DNA from: Spirochaetaceae bacterium | GTDB lineage: Bacteria; Spirochaetota; Spirochaetia; SZUA-6; Fen-1364 | Assembly (NCBI GenBank): GCA_003170115.1 | Contig: PMZS01000106.1 | Location: 1-14,901, forward strand | Direction: 5' to 3' | Length of the DNA: 14,901 nt | Part shown: piece after piece, positions 6,136 to 13,351 of the stretch | Numbering within the stretch: position 1 is the stretch's first letter | Layout: every line of letters starts with the position of its first letter | Notes under the pieces: model-generated | What the model saw: the letters and a program-made list of their open reading frames with translations, nothing else | Told to the model about the DNA's origin: nothing | Databases searched by the model: none | Program-made: the position numbers and the translations under genes

Positions 6136-7374
6136 ATGTACGAACGCAACGCAAGCCATATCGAGTCACTTGTCCGCGACCAGAATGACTGGCGCGGCGG
6201 CTGCATCAACCTCATCGCCAGCGAGAACGTCACCAGCCGGCGCGTGCGCGGGATCATGGGCTCGGATTTCGCCCACCGCTACGCGGAAGGCCACCCCGGG
6301 GAGCGCTACTACCAGGGCACGGAGATCATCGACGAGATCGAGAGCGATCTCAAGCAGCACATGAAGTCCCTCTTCCGCTGCAAGCACGCCGACGTGCGGC
6401 CCATCAGCGGGACGATCGCCAACGACGCGGTCTTCAGCCGCTACATCCGCCCGGGCGACATCGTCATGGTGAACTCCACGCCCGCCGGCGGGCACATCAG
6501 CCACCACAAGGCCGGTTCGGTGGGCAAGTACACCAGGAATATCGTGAACTTCCCGCTCACTCCCGACGGCTGGCACATCGACGTGGACCACACGCTGGAT
6601 CTTCTGAAGTCCTTCGACCCCAGGGTCATGATCATGGGCAAGAGCCTGTTCCTGTTCCCCGAACCGGTGAAGGAGCTCGCACCCTATTGTAGAAAGAAGG
6701 GGATTCACCTTCTCTACGATGCCGCGCACGTGCTGGGCCTGGTGGCGGGAGGGCAGTTCCAGGATCCGCTGGCCGAAGGCGCCGCCATCGTCACGGGCAG
6801 CACGCACAAGACCTTCTATGGCTCCCAGCGCGGTGTGATCCTCTCCAATCTCGACGACGAGGAATGGCGCAAGATCGACAAGGGCGCTTTCCCCGGTTCC
6901 TCCTCCAATCACCACCTGGAAACGCTCGTCGCTCTCACCTTCGCGACCTACGAGATGCTGGAGTTCGGGGCCGAGTATGCGCGCCAGGTCGTGAACAACG
7001 CGAAGCACTTCGCCCGGAAGCTCTTCGACTCCGGCTTCAAGGTCCAGGGAGAGCAGTTCGGGTTCACCGAGACCCACCAGGTTGCAATCGACATGAGCGA
7101 CCTGGGCGGAGGGGAATCGGCCGCGCGCAACCTCAAGGACAACCGGATCATCGTGAACATGAACCTCCTGCCCTTCGAGCCCCTGGACCACGCCACCAGC
7201 GCTTCAGGAATCCGCCTGGGCGTCCAGGAGATGACGCGGGTGGGCATGAAGGAACCCGAGATGGAGCGAATCGCGGAGCTGTTCAAGCGCTGCCTGATGG
7301 ACAAGAAGTTCGTCGGCGACGAGGTGAAGGAGTTCCGCGCGAAGTTCCAGGAAGTCGGCTACTCGTTCGACTGA
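6136..7374 (+). CDS. glyA: Serine hydroxymethyltransferase, archaeal sequence type
   Basis: A 412-residue PLP enzyme interconverting serine and glycine with transfer of a one-carbon unit to a folate-type carrier. Seen: NLIASENVTS (25-34), HRYAEGHPGERYYQG (47-61), RPISGTIAND (88-97), GGHISHHKAG (118-127), YDAAHVLGL (194-202), the PLP-lysine motif GSTHKT (221-226, Lys225), FPGSSSNHHLETL (252-264), and SASGIRLGVQEMTRVGM (355-371) with carboxylate-binding Arg360. Phrases such as VTSRRVRGIMGSDFAHRYAEG, VKELAPYCRKKG, YDAAHVLGLVAGGQFQDPL and the C-terminal EVGYSFD resemble SHMTs of Thermococcales and methanogens far more than E. coli GlyA. The ATG at 6136 has a purine-rich GGAAAAGGA just upstream; an ATG at 6088 would overlap the preceding gene. 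It lies 32 bases after the transformylase, probably in the same operon. Confidence 0.92.
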   Translation: MYERNASHIESLVRDQNDWRGGCINLIASENVTSRRVRGIMGSDFAHRYAEGHPGERYYQGTEIIDEIESDLKQHMKSLFRCKHADVRPISGTIANDAVFSRYIRPGDIVMVNSTPAGGHISHHKAGSVGKYTRNIVNFPLTPDGWHIDVDHTLDLLKSFDPRVMIMGKSLFLFPEPVKELAPYCRKKGIHLLYDAAHVLGLVAGGQFQDPLAEGAAIVTGSTHKTFYGSQRGVILSNLDDEEWRKIDKGAFPGSSSNHHLETLVALTFATYEMLEFGAEYARQVVNNAKHFARKLFDSGFKVQGEQFGFTETHQVAIDMSDLGGGESAARNLKDNRIIVNMNLLPFEPLDHATSASGIRLGVQEMTRVGMKEPEMERIAELFKRCLMDKKFVGDEVKEFRAKFQEVGYSFD

Positions 7375-7377
7375 GCA

Positions 7378-7405
7378 CGCCCGGAGGAGGGCGGGCGAAG
7401 AGCCC
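7378..7405 (+). terminator. Hairpins between converging glyA and dctM, weak terminator candidate
   Basis: The 31-base gap between two converging genes holds CGCCC-GGAGGA-GGGCG (7378-7393) and, overlapping it, GGGC-GAAGA-GCCC (7393-7405) followed by CTATTTCTT. The two stems are mutually exclusive in part and have no proper T-tract, so this is only a plausible bidirectional terminator. Confidence 0.25.
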
Positions 7406-8746
7406 CTATTTCTTCACGACCCAGAGGCTCAACTCGGGCACGTAGGTGATCAGGAGGAGGACCGCGGCGAGCAATCCGAAAAACGGCAGCACGGTCCTGT
7501 ACACGGTCGGCAGAGGCTTTCCGAAGCGCATGCTGGAGAGGAAAAGATTCAATCCGAGCGGTGGGGTCATGTAGCCGATCTCGAGGTTCAGGAGGAAGAT
7601 GATCCCCAGGTGAACCGGGTCCACGCCGTACTGCAAGGCCACGGGGACAATGATCGGCACTACGATGATGATGGCGGAGAAGATCTCCACCATGTTCATC
7701 ACGAGAATGAAGAGATTGAGAATGATGAGGAAAACGATCTTGCTGCTCACGTAGTGGCTGACGAACGCGAAGAGCTTCATTGGAATCTGCTGATCGATGA
7801 TGTAGCTGGTCACGCCCATGGCAGCGCCCAGCATCACAAGAATCGCCCCGACCAGGACCATGCTTTCCTTGATCACCTTCGGCAGGCTCGCGGGCTCGCT
7901 CTCCGCCATCCCTGGCCTCGCTTTGCCTCGCCATCCATGGCTGCGGAAGAAAGAGATCTCACGATGGATGAAGACTTCCACTACGAGCACGTACAGCGCC
8001 GTCAGCGCGGCAGCCTCGGTTGCGGTAATGAAGCCGCCGTAAATCCCACCGATCACGATCACCGGAAGCGGCACCTCCCATGCCGCCTCTTTGAGGGCGC
8101 TCCAGACGTCACGAATCTTGAATGGGATGCGCGGCACTTTCGCGCTAATCCCCATGCGAATACTGTACGCGGAGAGGATGACGACGAGCAGGATTCCGGG
8201 AACCAGACCGGCCACGAAAAGCCTGTCGATGCTGACTCCCGCGACAATACTATAGAGAATTATTGGCAGCGATGGCGGGAAAAGCAGCCCGAGGCTCCCC
8301 GAGGTCGTCATCAATCCAAGAGAGAACCCCTCCGGGTAACCCTGTTTGAGCAGGGCAGGGAAGATGAGCCCGCCGAGAGCGATGATCGTCACACCCGATG
8401 CGCCGCTGAAGGCGGTGAACACGGCGGTCGCGAAGACCGCCACGACGGCGAACCCGCCCGGCATCCATCCGAACAGCGCTTGTGCGAGATTGACGAGCCG
8501 TCGGGGGGCCTGGCTTTCCGCCAGCACATACCCGGCGAAAGTGAAAAGAGGGATTGCGATGAGGGCGGGGAAATCGACGAGGCGATAGAGCTCCGCGATG
8601 AGCGCCGCCGTGTCGATTCCGGCGGCGTTGAAGGCAAAGAGCCCGATCGCGGAGATGATCGCGAAGAGAGGCGCACCCGCGAAGGCGATCAGCGCCAGGA
8701 CGGCGGTCGCGATCCAGTTTTCCATCCCGGTCACACCTGGTGACAT
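7406..8746 (-). CDS. dctM: TRAP transporter large permease subunit DctM
   Basis: A 446-residue, strongly hydrophobic protein of the DctM family, the ion-coupled transport subunit of TRAP importers in the cytoplasmic membrane. Seen: the N-terminal GAPLFAIISAIGLF, the early motif DFPALIAIPLFTFAGYVLAES, a GASGVTIIALGGLIFPAL segment, LGLLFPPSLPIILYSIV, a polar cytoplasmic loop in the middle, and the C-terminal signature VPIIVPVALQYGVDPVHLGIIFLLNLEIGYMTPPLG. The start ATG follows the dctQ stop with no gap, and GGGGAG inside the end of dctQ serves as ribosome site; a second ATG seven codons later is less well placed. It is the last gene of the five-gene operon. Loops and lengths are normal for the family; the Asp usual just before the VPI segment appears as Glu (NMVEIFSAI). 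Confidence 0.95.
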   Translation of the reverse strand: MSPGVTGMENWIATAVLALIAFAGAPLFAIISAIGLFAFNAAGIDTAALIAELYRLVDFPALIAIPLFTFAGYVLAESQAPRRLVNLAQALFGWMPGGFAVVAVFATAVFTAFSGASGVTIIALGGLIFPALLKQGYPEGFSLGLMTTSGSLGLLFPPSLPIILYSIVAGVSIDRLFVAGLVPGILLVVILSAYSIRMGISAKVPRIPFKIRDVWSALKEAAWEVPLPVIVIGGIYGGFITATEAAALTALYVLVVEVFIHREISFFRSHGWRGKARPGMAESEPASLPKVIKESMVLVGAILVMLGAAMGVTSYIIDQQIPMKLFAFVSHYVSSKIVFLIILNLFILVMNMVEIFSAIIIVVPIIVPVALQYGVDPVHLGIIFLLNLEIGYMTPPLGLNLFLSSMRFGKPLPTVYRTVLPFFGLLAAVLLLITYVPELSLWVVKK

Positions 8747-9253
8747 TTACTCGGGCTCCCCTGGTGGTCTTCCATGGATGGCCTTCTCCAGGCTCTGAAT
8801 CGTTTTGATGATGAATTGCAGCGCCATCAAGCCGAATCCCACGGGGACTATCATCGCCGCGGTGGTCTGCCGAATACCCAGGAAAAGGACCGCGTTGGGA
8901 TCCAGTCCCACGGTGACGAAGATCCATCCCGCCGCAACCAGGAACGCGCAGATCACCGCCGCAAAGAGGTCGGCGATCGCGTGAACCCAGGGGCCGGATC
9001 TGGGACCGAGAAGCCGCGTGAGAAACCCGACATGAAAATGCCGCCCGCCCTGGCTGGCCAGGTACGCCCCGAAGAAGCCCACCCAGATCACGAGATGGCG
9101 CGAGGCCAGATCCCCCCAGGGGATCGTGGCGTGGATGATCTCCCTCAGCAGCACCTGCGCGACGGCGAGCCCCAGCATGAAAGTGAACGAGCAGACGAGG
9201 AGCGAAGTGACCAGGACGGTGAGCCCTCGGTCGATGAGCCCGATGACCTTCAT
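8747..9253 (-). CDS. dctQ: TRAP transporter small permease subunit DctQ
   Basis: A 168-residue four-helix membrane protein (hydrophobic segments about 10-33, 49-66, 91-114, 131-150) of the DctQ family, the scaffold partner of DctM. The family pattern is visible as WGDLASRHLVIWVGFFGAYLASQGGRHFHVGFL (begins about residue 46), with the conserved RH region, and a terminal segment VPVGFGLMALQFIIKTI. The ATG is chosen because it overlaps the dctP stop by four bases (ATGA), typical of translational coupling; the upstream in-frame extension reads through dctP in another frame and is spurious. Position between dctP and dctM agrees with standard TRAP operons. Confidence 0.93.
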   Translation of the reverse strand: MKVIGLIDRGLTVLVTSLLVCSFTFMLGLAVAQVLLREIIHATIPWGDLASRHLVIWVGFFGAYLASQGGRHFHVGFLTRLLGPRSGPWVHAIADLFAAVICAFLVAAGWIFVTVGLDPNAVLFLGIRQTTAAMIVPVGFGLMALQFIIKTIQSLEKAIHGRPPGEPE

Positions 9254-10263
9254 CTGATGGCAGGGTGCTCCAGGCGATAGGCGCGCAATGAGCCCTCCAC
9301 GTCGTTGAGGAAATCCTGCGAGTACAGGTTTCCCACCAGGAGCTGCCGCGCCTTGTTGCCGATGGAGTCGAACTCGGTGGCGAGCTCCTTCGGTGCCTCG
9401 ACGAACTTCATTCCACGCTGCTTCAAAGTCTCGATCGCCTTCGCGTTGTCCTGCCTGCTGGAGGTGGTGAGCCTGCCGATGTATTTTTTCGAGTTCGTCA
9501 TGAGGATGTTCTTCAAATCGTCCGGCAGGGAATCGTAGATCTTCTTGGAAATCACGGCAGCCCCGAGCGCATCGGCGAGAGGCTGGCTCATCGCGTAATT
9601 CACCCGGGTAAACCACTGCAGGGCGATCAGGGCATACGGCGAGCTGTAGACCGCATTAATCATGCCTGTTTGCAGAGAGGTCATCACGTCCGCGGGAGAA
9701 AGAGGAACCGGAGACACCCCGATGGCCTGGTAGGCTGCCTGCGAAATTGGATCTCCCTCCCACATCCACGGCTTCAGGGATTTAATGTCCGAGAAAGTGG
9801 TCACCAGCTTGGTGGAGAATACGTAGACGAAACCTACCTCCGCCCACCCGAGCCGGACGAATCCGCCGTCCTGCAGGGCCTGGTCGAAATCAGTTTCGTA
9901 CTTCTGCTGGATGTACTCGACTTCATCATAGGTCTTGAAGAACAGCGGCGCATCGAGGATGCGGACCTTCTTTGCCACCTCCCCGATCCCGACGCCGGTG
10001 AATCCTCCCCCGCCGTACTGTCCCAGCCGGATCTTCCGCACGACATCCTTCTCATCGCCCGCGACCCCGCCCGGGTACAGCTTGAACCCCAGCCGGCCGC
10101 CGCTTTCCGCGCGCACCGCCGTATCGAGGTCCCGCATCACCTTGATCCACGTGCTGCCGTCGGGAGCGAGCGTAGCGAACTTGATCGTGTACTGCTGCGC
10201 GGAAAGCGGCAGCGCGAAGAGGATGAGTGCAAGGAAGCCCGGCAGGACTCGACGGATGTTCAT
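9250..10263 (-). CDS. dctP: TRAP transporter solute-binding protein DctP, TatT-associated type
   Basis: A 337-residue periplasmic binding protein. Seen: a Sec signal peptide (residues 1-22, cleavage probably after LSA), then YTIKFATLAPDGSTWIKVMRDL, LYPGGVAGDEKDVVRKIRLGQYGGGGFTGVG (about 62-92), ILDAPLFFKTYDEVEYI (about 102-118), and VPLSPADVMTSLQTGMINAVYSSP (186-209). In most TRAP binding proteins the strand before this last block carries LKxR, whose Arg holds the ligand carboxylate; here it reads SLKPWMWEGDP (162-172), with Trp166 at that place. I believe this WxW/EGDP form goes with TatT-partnered proteins. Start ATG follows the tatT stop with no gap; GGAGGAG inside the end of tatT is its ribosome site. 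It delivers the ligand to DctQM. Confidence 0.94.
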   Translation of the reverse strand: MNIRRVLPGFLALILFALPLSAQQYTIKFATLAPDGSTWIKVMRDLDTAVRAESGGRLGFKLYPGGVAGDEKDVVRKIRLGQYGGGGFTGVGIGEVAKKVRILDAPLFFKTYDEVEYIQQKYETDFDQALQDGGFVRLGWAEVGFVYVFSTKLVTTFSDIKSLKPWMWEGDPISQAAYQAIGVSPVPLSPADVMTSLQTGMINAVYSSPYALIALQWFTRVNYAMSQPLADALGAAVISKKIYDSLPDDLKNILMTNSKKYIGRLTTSSRQDNAKAIETLKQRGMKFVEAPKELATEFDSIGNKARQLLVGNLYSQDFLNDVEGSLRAYRLEHPAIR

Positions 10264-11139
10264 CTAGAACAACTCCTCCGCGCGTGCCAGGAGCTGGCGG
10301 GCGCGCTTCTGTGCGACTGTGTTTGCCAGGCGCTGCTCGGGAAGGAGATCCGGCGGCGCCTCCACCACCCGGTTCAAAAGTGCCTGGAACAGGCTCCGGT
10401 CCTGCGTCTCCACCGCGTACGTGCGAGCATACAGAACGTCGGTCATGAGAAACTTTCCTTTGCCGGAGGCAACGGCGCGGTCGAAGTTCTCCTTCGCGAG
10501 GTCGGGCCTGCCGCCAAAAGCCTGCGGGTAGCTTCCGTAATACACGCCGAAGTACAGGAAGGGTCCGCCGTAGAAGAAGTCAGGCTCCCGCTCCTTCACC
10601 CATTCCATGAGGGCGTTCGCCGTCGGGATGGAGGCGATGGCGTCCGGCTCGTTCGGCTGGAGGCTGATCATGCTCCCCCACGCGCTGGCGGTCCAGAAGA
10701 CGAGGGGAACGTCCCCCTTCTGCAGCTTCCGGAGCGCCGCACGCATTGTCGCGGCGTCCGCGGTGAAGGCGCTGCTCGGGATTCCTTGAAGCTCGAGCCC
10801 TCGCATTCCGTATGCCTGCGCACGCGTGTAGAACAGGAGGGCTCGTGCAGGATCATCCTCGGCAAAGGCCAGCGCGTAACTCGAGTATCCCATGCAGGCG
10901 AGCTGGAGATACTTCACGTTCGTCGGATCGCTGTCGACCACTCCCTCCATGAGTTTCAAGTTTCCCGCAATGGCGGATTCGGCGAACTGCAGGTCTCCCT
11001 CCCGCATCAGTGCGGCGACCGTGTTGTCGAACAGGCCTTCGATGGAGCGCAGCGCAAGGGTCTGAATCGTGCATCCCTGGACGACAAGTAAAGCGACGAG
11101 AGCCGGGATGACGAGCAGCTTTCTCGGGAGGTTGACCAC
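10264..11139 (-). CDS. tatT: TRAP-associated lipoprotein TatT
   Basis: A 291-residue lipoprotein of the TatT (TRAP-associated TPR-like) family. Seen: a signal peptide with lipobox-like VVQGC (19-23, Cys23 as the lipidated residue; VQGC departs slightly from the consensus), then helical-repeat sequence with the family features VAALMREGDLQFAESAIAGN, DPTNVKYLQLACMGYSSYALAFAED and FYTRAQAYGMRGLEL, and a region with FFYGGPFLYFGVYYGS. Known from Treponema pallidum: TatT forms a trimer that binds its TRAP binding protein and is proposed to pass it ligand from the outer membrane side. Here it lies directly upstream of dctP, in agreement. The GTG start at 11139 is five bases after the dehydrogenase stop with AGGA nearby; longer readings would overlap the dehydrogenase gene and lose the N-terminal signal peptide. 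Confidence 0.9.
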   Translation of the reverse strand: MVNLPRKLLVIPALVALLVVQGCTIQTLALRSIEGLFDNTVAALMREGDLQFAESAIAGNLKLMEGVVDSDPTNVKYLQLACMGYSSYALAFAEDDPARALLFYTRAQAYGMRGLELQGIPSSAFTADAATMRAALRKLQKGDVPLVFWTASAWGSMISLQPNEPDAIASIPTANALMEWVKEREPDFFYGGPFLYFGVYYGSYPQAFGGRPDLAKENFDRAVASGKGKFLMTDVLYARTYAVETQDRSLFQALLNRVVEAPPDLLPEQRLANTVAQKRARQLLARAEELF

Positions 11140-11144
11140 GGTTC

Positions 11145-12308
11145 CTACTGCGCCAGGCGATAGATGGACACCACGTCGTCCTTTCCGAGCTTGACGAAGT
11201 TGCCCAGCGGTCCGGCCGCGGTGGCCTTCTTCGCCATCTCTTCCAGCCGGTCGTCCTTGACGCCCAGCTCGGGCAGGCTCGTGGGCAGGCCGATATCGCG
11301 GAAGAAGCTCTTCAGCCTGCGAATGCCTTCCAGGGCGGTGCGCTCGGGCCGGTCGAACCGCGGCTCGACTCCCCACACGTTCACGGCGAAGCGCGCGAAA
11401 CGCGCGACATCGTTCTTGTAGACGTGCTTCATCCACGCAGGAAAGATCACCGCGAGTCCCGCTCCGTGCGCGACGTCGTAGATGCCGGAAAGCTCGTGTT
11501 CGATCATGTGCGACGCCCAGTCGCCGATTCTCCCCGTTCCCAAAAGGTCATTGTGCGCAATCGTGCCCGCCCACATGATCTCCGCCCGGGCGGCATAGTC
11601 GTCGGGCTTCGCGAGGACCACGGGCACGTTGTCGATAATCGCGCGGAGAGTGGCTTCGCACAGCCTGTCGGTGAAATCCACCGACGGCACCCTCGTGAAA
11701 TAGCGCTCCATGACATGCGCCATGATATCGGCGGCTCCGCAGGCGGTCTGGTAGGGCGGGAGGGTGAAGGTGAGCTCGGGGTTCATGATGGCGAACTTCG
11801 GCCTCATGCATTCCCCGCCCGCATCCTTCTTGTACCAGCCCTCCTCGTTGGTGATCACCGAGCCGTTGCTCGTCTCGCTGCCGGCAGCGGGAATAGTGAG
11901 CACGACGCCCACGGGGAGGGATTCCGTGACCGGGATCTTCTTGAGGTAGAAATCCCAGACATCCCCCGCGTGGGGGACTCCGATGGCGATTGCCTTGGCG
12001 GAATCGATCACGCTTCCCCCGCCCACCGCGATGATCATTTCAAGCTTATTTTCCCGGCAGATGCGGATGCCCTCCCGCACGAGGCTGAGCCGGGGATTCG
12101 GCTTCACTCCTCCCAGCTCCAAGTATCCGACTCCCGCATCCTTCAGCGATTTGCAGACCCGGTCATGAAGGCCCGATTTCCTGATGCTGCCGCCTCCGAA
12201 ATGCAGGAGGACCTTCTTCGCGTGTTTTGCCGTCTCCCTGCCCGTCTCCGCTTCCGTGCCCTTTCCGAAAATAATCCTGGTCGGGTTCTGAAAAATGAAG
12301 TTCTCCAT
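11145..12308 (-). CDS. yqhD: Iron-containing alcohol dehydrogenase, YqhD/BdhA type
   Basis: A 387-residue group III metal-dependent alcohol dehydrogenase, the same length as E. coli YqhD, which reduces aldehydes with NADPH. Seen: MENFIFQNPTRIIFGKGTE at the start, GGGSIRKSG (38-46) and GGGSVIDSAKAIA (96-108) for the dinucleotide, IPAAGSETSNGSVITN (139-154), and the metal ligands Asp194, His198 (GAADIMAHVMERYF), His267 (DWASHMIEHELS) and His281 (YDVAHGAGLA), at the same residue numbers as I recall for YqhD. This fit supports the ATG at 12308 over in-frame ATGs at 12317 and 12350. It heads the TRAP operon; tatT follows after five bases. It may reduce an aldehyde or ketone imported by the transporter or derived from it; substrate unknown. 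Confidence 0.93.
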   Translation of the reverse strand: MENFIFQNPTRIIFGKGTEAETGRETAKHAKKVLLHFGGGSIRKSGLHDRVCKSLKDAGVGYLELGGVKPNPRLSLVREGIRICRENKLEMIIAVGGGSVIDSAKAIAIGVPHAGDVWDFYLKKIPVTESLPVGVVLTIPAAGSETSNGSVITNEEGWYKKDAGGECMRPKFAIMNPELTFTLPPYQTACGAADIMAHVMERYFTRVPSVDFTDRLCEATLRAIIDNVPVVLAKPDDYAARAEIMWAGTIAHNDLLGTGRIGDWASHMIEHELSGIYDVAHGAGLAVIFPAWMKHVYKNDVARFARFAVNVWGVEPRFDRPERTALEGIRRLKSFFRDIGLPTSLPELGVKDDRLEEMAKKATAAGPLGNFVKLGKDDVVSIYRLAQ

Positions 12309-12315
12309 GGCCTGC

Positions 12316-12344
12316 ATTCTACGGGACAAGTGCGCTACGGTCAA
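12316..12344 (-). promoter_or_regulatory. Promoter of the dehydrogenase-TRAP operon
   Basis: On the minus strand TTGACC (12344-12339), a 17-base spacer and TAGAAT (12321-12316) form a near-consensus sigma-70 promoter, five of six bases in each box. The predicted start of transcription (12309 or 12308) falls on the A of the ATG chosen for the dehydrogenase or one base before it, so the message would be leaderless. Upstream in-frame ATGs lie within or before the -10 box and could not be on this transcript. Confidence 0.5.
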
Positions 12345-12398
12345 TTGCAAAAAGCGCGGGTTGCGTCACCTGATGCACGGAATCTGATGGGCGGAACC

Positions 12399-12428
12399 TT
12401 GACCTTGCCGCGCCTCAGTGCTTATCCT
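12399..12428 (+). promoter_or_regulatory. Promoter candidate for the methyltransferase gene
   Basis: TTGACC (12399-12404) is separated by 18 bases from TATCCT (12423-12428); transcription would begin near 12435, leaving a leader of about 36 bases with GAGAGGTGA just before the ATG at 12471. It is divergent from the dehydrogenase promoter; the -35 boxes are about 55 bases apart, room enough for one shared regulator site, though I recognise no operator. Confidence 0.38.
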
Positions 12429-12470
12429 CCATTCACCCCGCCAATCCCGAAGAACCAGAGAGGTGAAACA

Positions 12471-13274
12471 ATGCTCATCATCGGCGAGCTCATCAATTCC
12501 ACGCGCAAGCAGGTCCGCAAGGCGGTCGAAGAGCAGGATGCCGCCCTCATTCAGGGCCTGGCCGTAAAGCAGGCCAGGGCAGGGGCCGGCTGGATCGACG
12601 TGAATGCCGGCGCCTTCCCCACGGACGAAGTGGAAAAGATGCAGTGGCTCATCACCGTCATCCGTCAGGCAACCGACGCACCGCTTTCGATCGATTCGCC
12701 GCGGCCGGCGGCGGTGGAGGCGGGACTGGCCATGGCCGGCCGCGAGCCCTTCCTCAATTCGATCTCCGCGGAGTCTGAACGCTACGCGGCACTGATTCCC
12801 CTCGTCAAGAAGTACAAGACGCGCGTGGTGGCCCTCAGCCTGGACGACAACGGCATGACCGACGACATCAAAAAGGTCTGGGAAGTCGCCGACGGTCTCA
12901 TCAAGAGACTGGAGGACGACGGCGTTCCCCCGGACCATATCTTTGTGGACCCGTTGATTCGGCCCGTGAGCACCAATGGGGAGTACGGCATGGGCGCCCT
13001 CTGGGTGGTGGAGAAGATCACCTCCGTCCACCCCCAGGTGCACAAGACCTGCGGGCTGTCCAACGTCTCTTACGGCCTCCCGAAGCGGAAGCTCGTGAAC
13101 CAGGTCTTCGCGGCCATGGCAATCGCGAAGGGCATGGATTCGGCCATCATCGATCCGCTGGATCCGCGCATGATGGCGAGCATTGCCGCCGCCGAAGCGC
13201 TGGCGGGCAGGGACCAGTTCTGCATGGGCTTCATCACGGCGGAGCGGGAGGGAAAACTCGAGGGAATGGGCTGA
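12471..13274 (+). CDS. Methyltetrahydrofolate:corrinoid methyltransferase (MeTr/AcsE-like)
   Basis: A 267-residue TIM-barrel protein of the pterin-binding family, close in length and pattern to Moorella thermoacetica MeTr (AcsE), which moves the methyl of methyl-THF to the cobalt of a corrinoid protein. Seen: LIIGELINSTRK (2-13), WIDVNAGAFPTDEVEKMQWL (41-60), LSIDSPRPAAVEAGL (72-86), FLNSISAESER (94-104), IFVDPLIRPVST (157-168), and CGLSNVSYGLPKRKLVN (194-210). Asp75, Asn96, Asp160 and Asn198 sit at or one residue from the pterin- and catalysis-linked positions Asp75, Asn96, Asp160 and Asn199 of MeTr. The ATG has GAGAGGTGA six bases upstream; an in-frame extension upstream runs antisense to the dehydrogenase and is spurious. 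No corrinoid protein or acetyl-CoA synthase gene is in view. MtrH-like use in demethylation is the main alternative. Confidence 0.9.
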   Translation: MLIIGELINSTRKQVRKAVEEQDAALIQGLAVKQARAGAGWIDVNAGAFPTDEVEKMQWLITVIRQATDAPLSIDSPRPAAVEAGLAMAGREPFLNSISAESERYAALIPLVKKYKTRVVALSLDDNGMTDDIKKVWEVADGLIKRLEDDGVPPDHIFVDPLIRPVSTNGEYGMGALWVVEKITSVHPQVHKTCGLSNVSYGLPKRKLVNQVFAAMAIAKGMDSAIIDPLDPRMMASIAAAEALAGRDQFCMGFITAEREGKLEGMG

Positions 13275-13301
13275 TCCCCTTTTGGAGGAAACTGCTTTTG
13301 C

Positions 13302-13331
13302 TTGTCCGCGCGACTGTTTTGAGGCTATACT
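13302..13331 (+). promoter_or_regulatory. Promoter candidate for the helical-repeat lipoprotein
   Basis: TTGTCC (13302-13307) and TATACT (13326-13331) are 18 bases apart; the -10 box matches five of six bases. Transcription would start near 13338, giving a leader of about 14 bases that contains GAGG seven to eight bases before the ATG at 13352. The 77-base gap holds nothing else I recognise. Confidence 0.38.
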
Positions 13332-13351
13332 CGTCATACAGAGGCACCGCG

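Noticed and set aside
6166..7191. A 341-codon minus-strand frame opposite glyA.
   Set aside because: It is the shadow of a strongly conserved plus-strand enzyme; no motif or ribosome site supports it.
7610..8743. A 377-codon open frame on the plus strand opposite dctM.
   Set aside because: It is antisense to a clear membrane permease; the highly polar, Asp/Glu/Arg/His-rich translation is the usual mirror of hydrophobic codons.
9670..11091. A 473-codon open frame on the plus strand opposite dctP and tatT.
   Set aside because: It is antisense to two well-supported genes, its translation is rich in Arg, Glu, Gly and His with no recognisable motif, and GC-rich coding DNA commonly gives long opposite-strand frames.
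11424..12470. In-frame upstream extension of the methyltransferase by 349 codons.
   Set aside because: It is antisense to the dehydrogenase, shares nothing with the family, and the family-length start at 12471 has a strong Shine-Dalgarno sequence.
13262..13285. GGGA...TCCC followed by CTTTT after the methyltransferase stop, considered as a terminator.
   Set aside because: The stem is only four base pairs with a nine-base loop and the T run is short.
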